From Campylobacterales bacterium (GTDB lineage Bacteria; Campylobacterota; Campylobacteria; Campylobacterales; Sulfurovaceae): a stretch of DNA of 8,446 nucleotides. The position numbers were made by a program, and so were the translations under genes. Shown one piece after another: positions 5,346 through 8,446 of this stretch; the stretch's first letter is position 1, and each line of letters starts with the position of its first letter. Location: positions 1 through 8,446 of the forward strand of contig JACXUN010000083.1 in assembly GCA_014763905.1 (NCBI GenBank), in the 5' to 3' direction. The notes under the pieces were generated by a model. That model did not search any database, had not been told where the DNA came from, and saw only the letters and a program-made list of their open reading frames with translations.

Positions 5346-5999
5346 CTATGATTTGTTGGAATCATAATTTTTAATAAATTCTACAGCAGAAAGTGCATTA
5401 TTGCATACATTTGATGCATACAATTGTAATGTTTCATAACTGCCGTACCCAGAGGTAACAGCGATCGATTGAATCCCTGCATTATGTGCCGATAGGATAT
5501 CCATGGTGGTATCACCAATCATCCATGATCTACTTTTATCATGTTCTAGCTTTACCAAAGCTTTTAAAATTGGTTCGGCATGAGGTTTTGGAAACTCGAC
5601 ATGTTCTCGTCCGATCAATACCTCAAAACGGTGCATCAGTCCCAAATGTTCCAGCAGCTCCGTCGAGTACTGTCCCGTCTTGGTAGTGACCACACCTAAA
5701 GTCGCAAACTCACTTGCTCTCTCCACCGCTTCCTTGGCTCCCTCTATTAGGTAAGTCTTTTCACAATGAATGGTTCGGTAGTGCATCTTATACGCCAATA
5801 CATGCTCATCGATCGAGGACTCCACCGTACCTAAAAGACGAAACATATCCTCTAAGGTATGCCCGATATGCTCCTTGATCGCTTCATCATGCGGAACCAT
5901 GTCTCCAAACTTCGTAAACGCCACCCGAAAGCCCTCTAAAATCGCTTCGGTCGAATCGATTAGGGTTCCATCTAAATCAAATAATATTACCGGTTTCAT
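5346..5999 (-). CDS. HAD-superfamily hydrolase, phosphoglycolate phosphatase type
   Basis: Soluble haloacid-dehalogenase-fold phosphatase of 217 residues with an alpha-helical cap after motif I. Motif I is DLDGT (nucleophile D8, acid/base D10), motif II is VVTTK (T105/T106), motif III is the lysine in FPKPH (K138), and motif IV is GDTTMD (D163, D167). All catalytic positions are intact. The layout and the STEAI segment after motif I fit the Gph/PpaX group (phosphoglycolate phosphatase or pyrophosphatase), but substrates in this family cannot be read from sequence, so no gene symbol is given. ATG 5999 is preceded by AAGGA. Fifteen bases separate it from the stop of the ABC gene, so the two are probably co-transcribed. 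Only weak stem structures follow the stop, and no clear terminator is visible before the por promoter. Confidence 0.85.
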   Translation of the reverse strand: MKPVILFDLDGTLIDSTEAILEGFRVAFTKFGDMVPHDEAIKEHIGHTLEDMFRLLGTVESSIDEHVLAYKMHYRTIHCEKTYLIEGAKEAVERASEFATLGVVTTKTGQYSTELLEHLGLMHRFEVLIGREHVEFPKPHAEPILKALVKLEHDKSRSWMIGDTTMDILSAHNAGIQSIAVTSGYGSYETLQLYASNVCNNALSAVEFIKNYDSNKS

Positions 6000-6014
6000 T
6001 TTTTCCTTTTTACA

Positions 6015-7604
6015 TCAAGGCAATTTTGGTGCCGACTGCAATAGTTTTTTGGTATACTCATGCTGAGGATTCTCCATCACCTCATCTACCTCACCTACTT
6101 CAACCATTTTCCCCTCTTTCATCACCGCCACTTTATCCGCAACCGCCGAAATAATAGAGAGATCATGCGTAATAAAAAGATAGGAGATACCGCTCTCTTG
6201 CTGCAGTGTCTTCAAGAGTTTCAAAACCTGCGATCGCACCGAAACATCCAGTGCCGAGGTCGGTTCATCACAGATAATCAACTCCGGCTCCACCGCCAAA
6301 GCCCGGGCAATCCCGATACGCTGACGCTGTCCGCCCGAGAACTCATGAGGATAACGATGGATATGCTCCGGCTTCAACCCAACTTTCACCAAAAGCTTTT
6401 TGACCTGCTCTTCGCGTTCATCCTTAGTTCGTCCGCCTACACCCAGTGACCGCATCCCCTCTCGGATAATGGCTCCCACCGTCATACGCGGATTGAGTGA
6501 GGCATACGGGTCTTGAAAGACCACTTGAATCTTGCGTCGGTAGGGTTTGAGTGCTTCAGCTGTTAGTGTCGTAATCTCCCGCCCCTCAAAACGGATACTC
6601 CCCTCCGTATGCTCCACGAGCCGCAATATCGCCTGCCCGATGGTACTTTTGCCGCTTCCCGATTCACCGACTACCGCCAGCGTCCTCCCCCGTTCAATCG
6701 TAAAACTGACACCGTCAACCGCTTTGACATGCCCGACCGTCCGCTGAAAAACCCCTTTTTTAATCGGAAAGTGGACTTTGAGATCGTTGACCTCTAATAG
6801 GGTCTTTTGCTCTGCTGGCTGCTCCTCCTCTTTTTTGATACTCCGTGCATCTTGAAGCAGACGCTGCGTATAGGGATGGGTAGGATTTTCAAAAAACGTC
6901 GCTTTGGTACCCATCTCCAGTATCTCCCCATGACGCATCACCGCTATACGATCCGCCATCTGAGCCACCACTGCCATATCATGGGTAATAAAAAGCACGG
7001 AGAGATCACGCTCTTGTTGTATCTTTTTGAGCAGTCTGAGTACCTGTGCCTGAATGGTTACATCCAACGCCGTCGTCGGTTCATCAGCAATCAAAAGATC
7101 CGGCTCACACGCCAAAGCCATTGCGATCATCACCCGCTGTTTCTGTCCGCCTGAGAGCTGATGTGGATACCAACTATAACGCTCTTCAGGATTTTTGATT
7201 GCCACCTCTTTAAACAGTTCAATGACCCGTTTTTTCACCGCTTCATTTTTAAGCCCCAGATGTAACCTAAGCACTTCTGCCACCTGCTCCCCAATGGTCA
7301 TTACCGGATTGAGAGCCGTCATCGGCTCCTGAAAGATCATCGCAATAGATTTCCCCCGAACTCGCTGCATCTGATACTCCGGAAGAGCAAAGAGTGCCGT
7401 ATCATTGAGTATTATCTCCCCTTGAGTGACCTTGATCACCTCAGGAAGCAGCCGCATAATGGCTAATGAAGTTAGCGATTTGCCGCTACCGGATTCTCCT
7501 ACTAGAGCGAAGATTTCGCCTTTTTGGATATCAAAATTTATCGATTTGAGTAGATGCTGGTTGCCTACTTTTAGGCTTAGGTTTTGGATGGTTAGGATGG
7601 ACAT
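6015..7604 (-). CDS. yejF: duplicated ABC ATPase of the peptide/nickel (Opp/Dpp/Yej) uptake family
   Basis: Tandem fusion of two ABC ATPase domains, expected to power a peptide-type importer at the inner face of the membrane. 529 residues from ATG 7604, the same length as E. coli YejF. First domain: Walker A GESGSGKS (36-43), signature LSGGQ (150-154), Walker B LLIADEP (170-176). Second domain: Walker A GESGSGKS (313-320), signature FSGGQ (422-426), Walker B ELIICDEP (441-448). Each is followed by the oligopeptide-transporter C-terminal segment ([11 protein letters not shown] and [11 protein letters not shown]). A TTG at 7616 would add four residues, but ATG with GGTGA ahead is preferred. No permease or solute-binding gene is in the window, so the partner must be encoded elsewhere, and the symbol reflects architecture rather than proven substrate. 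Thirty-three bases separate it from the upstream gene. Confidence 0.85.
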   Translation of the reverse strand: MSILTIQNLSLKVGNQHLLKSINFDIQKGEIFALVGESGSGKSLTSLAIMRLLPEVIKVTQGEIILNDTALFALPEYQMQRVRGKSIAMIFQEPMTALNPVMTIGEQVAEVLRLHLGLKNEAVKKRVIELFKEVAIKNPEERYSWYPHQLSGGQKQRVMIAMALACEPDLLIADEPTTALDVTIQAQVLRLLKKIQQERDLSVLFITHDMAVVAQMADRIAVMRHGEILEMGTKATFFENPTHPYTQRLLQDARSIKKEEEQPAEQKTLLEVNDLKVHFPIKKGVFQRTVGHVKAVDGVSFTIERGRTLAVVGESGSGKSTIGQAILRLVEHTEGSIRFEGREITTLTAEALKPYRRKIQVVFQDPYASLNPRMTVGAIIREGMRSLGVGGRTKDEREEQVKKLLVKVGLKPEHIHRYPHEFSGGQRQRIGIARALAVEPELIICDEPTSALDVSVRSQVLKLLKTLQQESGISYLFITHDLSIISAVADKVAVMKEGKMVEVGEVDEVMENPQHEYTKKLLQSAPKLP

Positions 7605-7637
7605 GATTTCACCCAAATTATGTAATTTAACTTCATC

Positions 7638-8446
7638 TTATCTCTCCCACTCTTCATCATAATCAGGATACTGCTCTGGAGCCTCGCCCTGTGACTTAAT
7701 CAGTTTTACGCCCTTTATCTCTCTGCTCTCATCTATTTTTTCAATCAAAATATCAAACTCCCACCAGTCACCAAAATCAAAGATAAATTTGAAGTTCTCT
7801 GAGACTTGCAGTGGAAGATTTTTGAGACAATACACATCAGCCCACAAGTCATCATCAGCCTCTTCTCGCATTTCAGGATGTTTGATGCTTCTGTTTTTAC
7901 CAAAGTCATCTATAAATCTAAACTCATACAGATGGTCACAATCAAACGTAAACTGCTCTAAAATAGTGAAAGCCAAATGTTCAAAAGTTGTGTCCGCATC
8001 TACCTCTATAGTGCGATAGACTCTTCCAAGAGATACTTTGAGTTGATAGACTCCTTTTGTTGTATTTTTCTCTTTGGGATAGGCTAAGATAGCGTTGAAC
8101 TCTTTAAAATAGGGTTGGAATATTTGTTGAAAAGCACCCAACTTTAGTTCACTAAAGAGTAAATGCATCCTCTCTTTTTCATCTTTCCCAAAAGCCAAGG
8201 GAAGTATCTTTTTGGCAAGTGGTTTGACTTTAATATCGATAATATTCCATCTGTTTTTATCTTTGGGTCTCAAATCATAGATATCTACAAAACCAAACAT
8301 TTCACACAGTGCTAAATTAGAATATTCAGGATTATAATCCAACTCTAAAAGCGTCTTATCAAGTGAAAATCTCTCTCTTTGAAAAAAGTTCATTAATGCT
8401 GTAAGAGGTGACTTATGAAACCCCTCAATGATCTCATCAGGACGAG
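7638..8446 (-). CDS. plasmid pRiA4b ORF-3-like domain protein, 5' end outside the window
   Basis: The C-terminal half matches the pRiA4b ORF-3-like family, a domain of unknown function found in chromosomes, plasmids and near mobile elements. Counting from the methionine at 8393, the domain runs from about VYQLKVSLG (115-123) through YEFRFIDD (156-163) and the characteristic FDFGDWWEFDI (205-215) to GEAPEQYPDYDEEW (237-250). The family's usual YDFGD-x-W-x-H signature has F in place of H here. The N-terminal 110 residues are not recognised. Although ATG 8393 could be a start, it has no Shine-Dalgarno site, and the frame stays open upstream to the window edge (reading RPDEIIEGFHKSPLTAL just before it), so the gene is probably longer and is annotated as partial. 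Role unknown; it may share a transcript with the ABC gene. Confidence 0.75.
   Translation of the reverse strand, partial: RPDEIIEGFHKSPLTALMNFFQRERFSLDKTLLELDYNPEYSNLALCEMFGFVDIYDLRPKDKNRWNIIDIKVKPLAKKILPLAFGKDEKERMHLLFSELKLGAFQQIFQPYFKEFNAILAYPKEKNTTKGVYQLKVSLGRVYRTIEVDADTTFEHLAFTILEQFTFDCDHLYEFRFIDDFGKNRSIKHPEMREEADDDLWADVYCLKNLPLQVSENFKFIFDFGDWWEFDILIEKIDESREIKGVKLIKSQGEAPEQYPDYDEEWER

Overview
The window looks like chromosome of a Campylobacterota (epsilonproteobacterium), most likely a free-living sulfur- or hydrogen-oxidiser of the Sulfurimonas/Sulfuricurvum/Sulfurovum kind. The basis is a four-subunit pyruvate:ferredoxin oxidoreductase in the order gamma-delta-alpha-beta, as in Helicobacter pylori porCDAB, together with A+T-rich spacers, promoters recognisable only by the -10 box, and short Shine-Dalgarno sites. 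The genus is an inference. All seven complete genes and one cut-off gene lie on the minus strand, so transcription runs from high to low coordinates.

From right to left: a partial gene with a plasmid pRiA4b ORF-3-like domain (7638-8446, entering from outside the window); a duplicated-ATPase peptide/nickel-type ABC protein resembling YejF (6015-7604); a HAD hydrolase of the phosphoglycolate phosphatase type (5346-5999); a 170-bp spacer with a consensus -10 box and a long structured leader; the por operon porC-porD-porA-porB (5175 down to 1939); a hairpin terminator; a second spacer with an extended -10 promoter; and a tight three-gene cluster of luxS, a 100-residue unknown protein, and a stand-alone MnmD-type tRNA methyltransferase (1699 down to 115). 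No stretch over 300 bases lacks a gene. The longest spacer is 1700-1938.

The por complex interconverts pyruvate + CoA and acetyl-CoA + CO2 with low-potential electrons. In autotrophic members of the phylum it runs in the carboxylating direction next to the reductive TCA cycle. The luxS cluster joins a SAM-consuming tRNA-modifying enzyme to LuxS, which acts on a product of SAH breakdown.

The least ordinary content is non-coding. (1) The luxS cluster is bracketed by a 33-bp inverted repeat with one mismatch (85-117 and 1712-1744). One arm covers the mnmD stop codon and the other lies in the luxS leader. (2) The por leader carries five alternating G4/C4 tracts plus a perfect 12-bp inverted repeat, giving several mutually exclusive pairings. 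(3) The ten-base core AACTCAGGTT occurs just upstream of the ribosome-binding sites of both operons and in the partner arms. I see no CRISPR array, tRNA, rRNA, transposase or integrase in the window.
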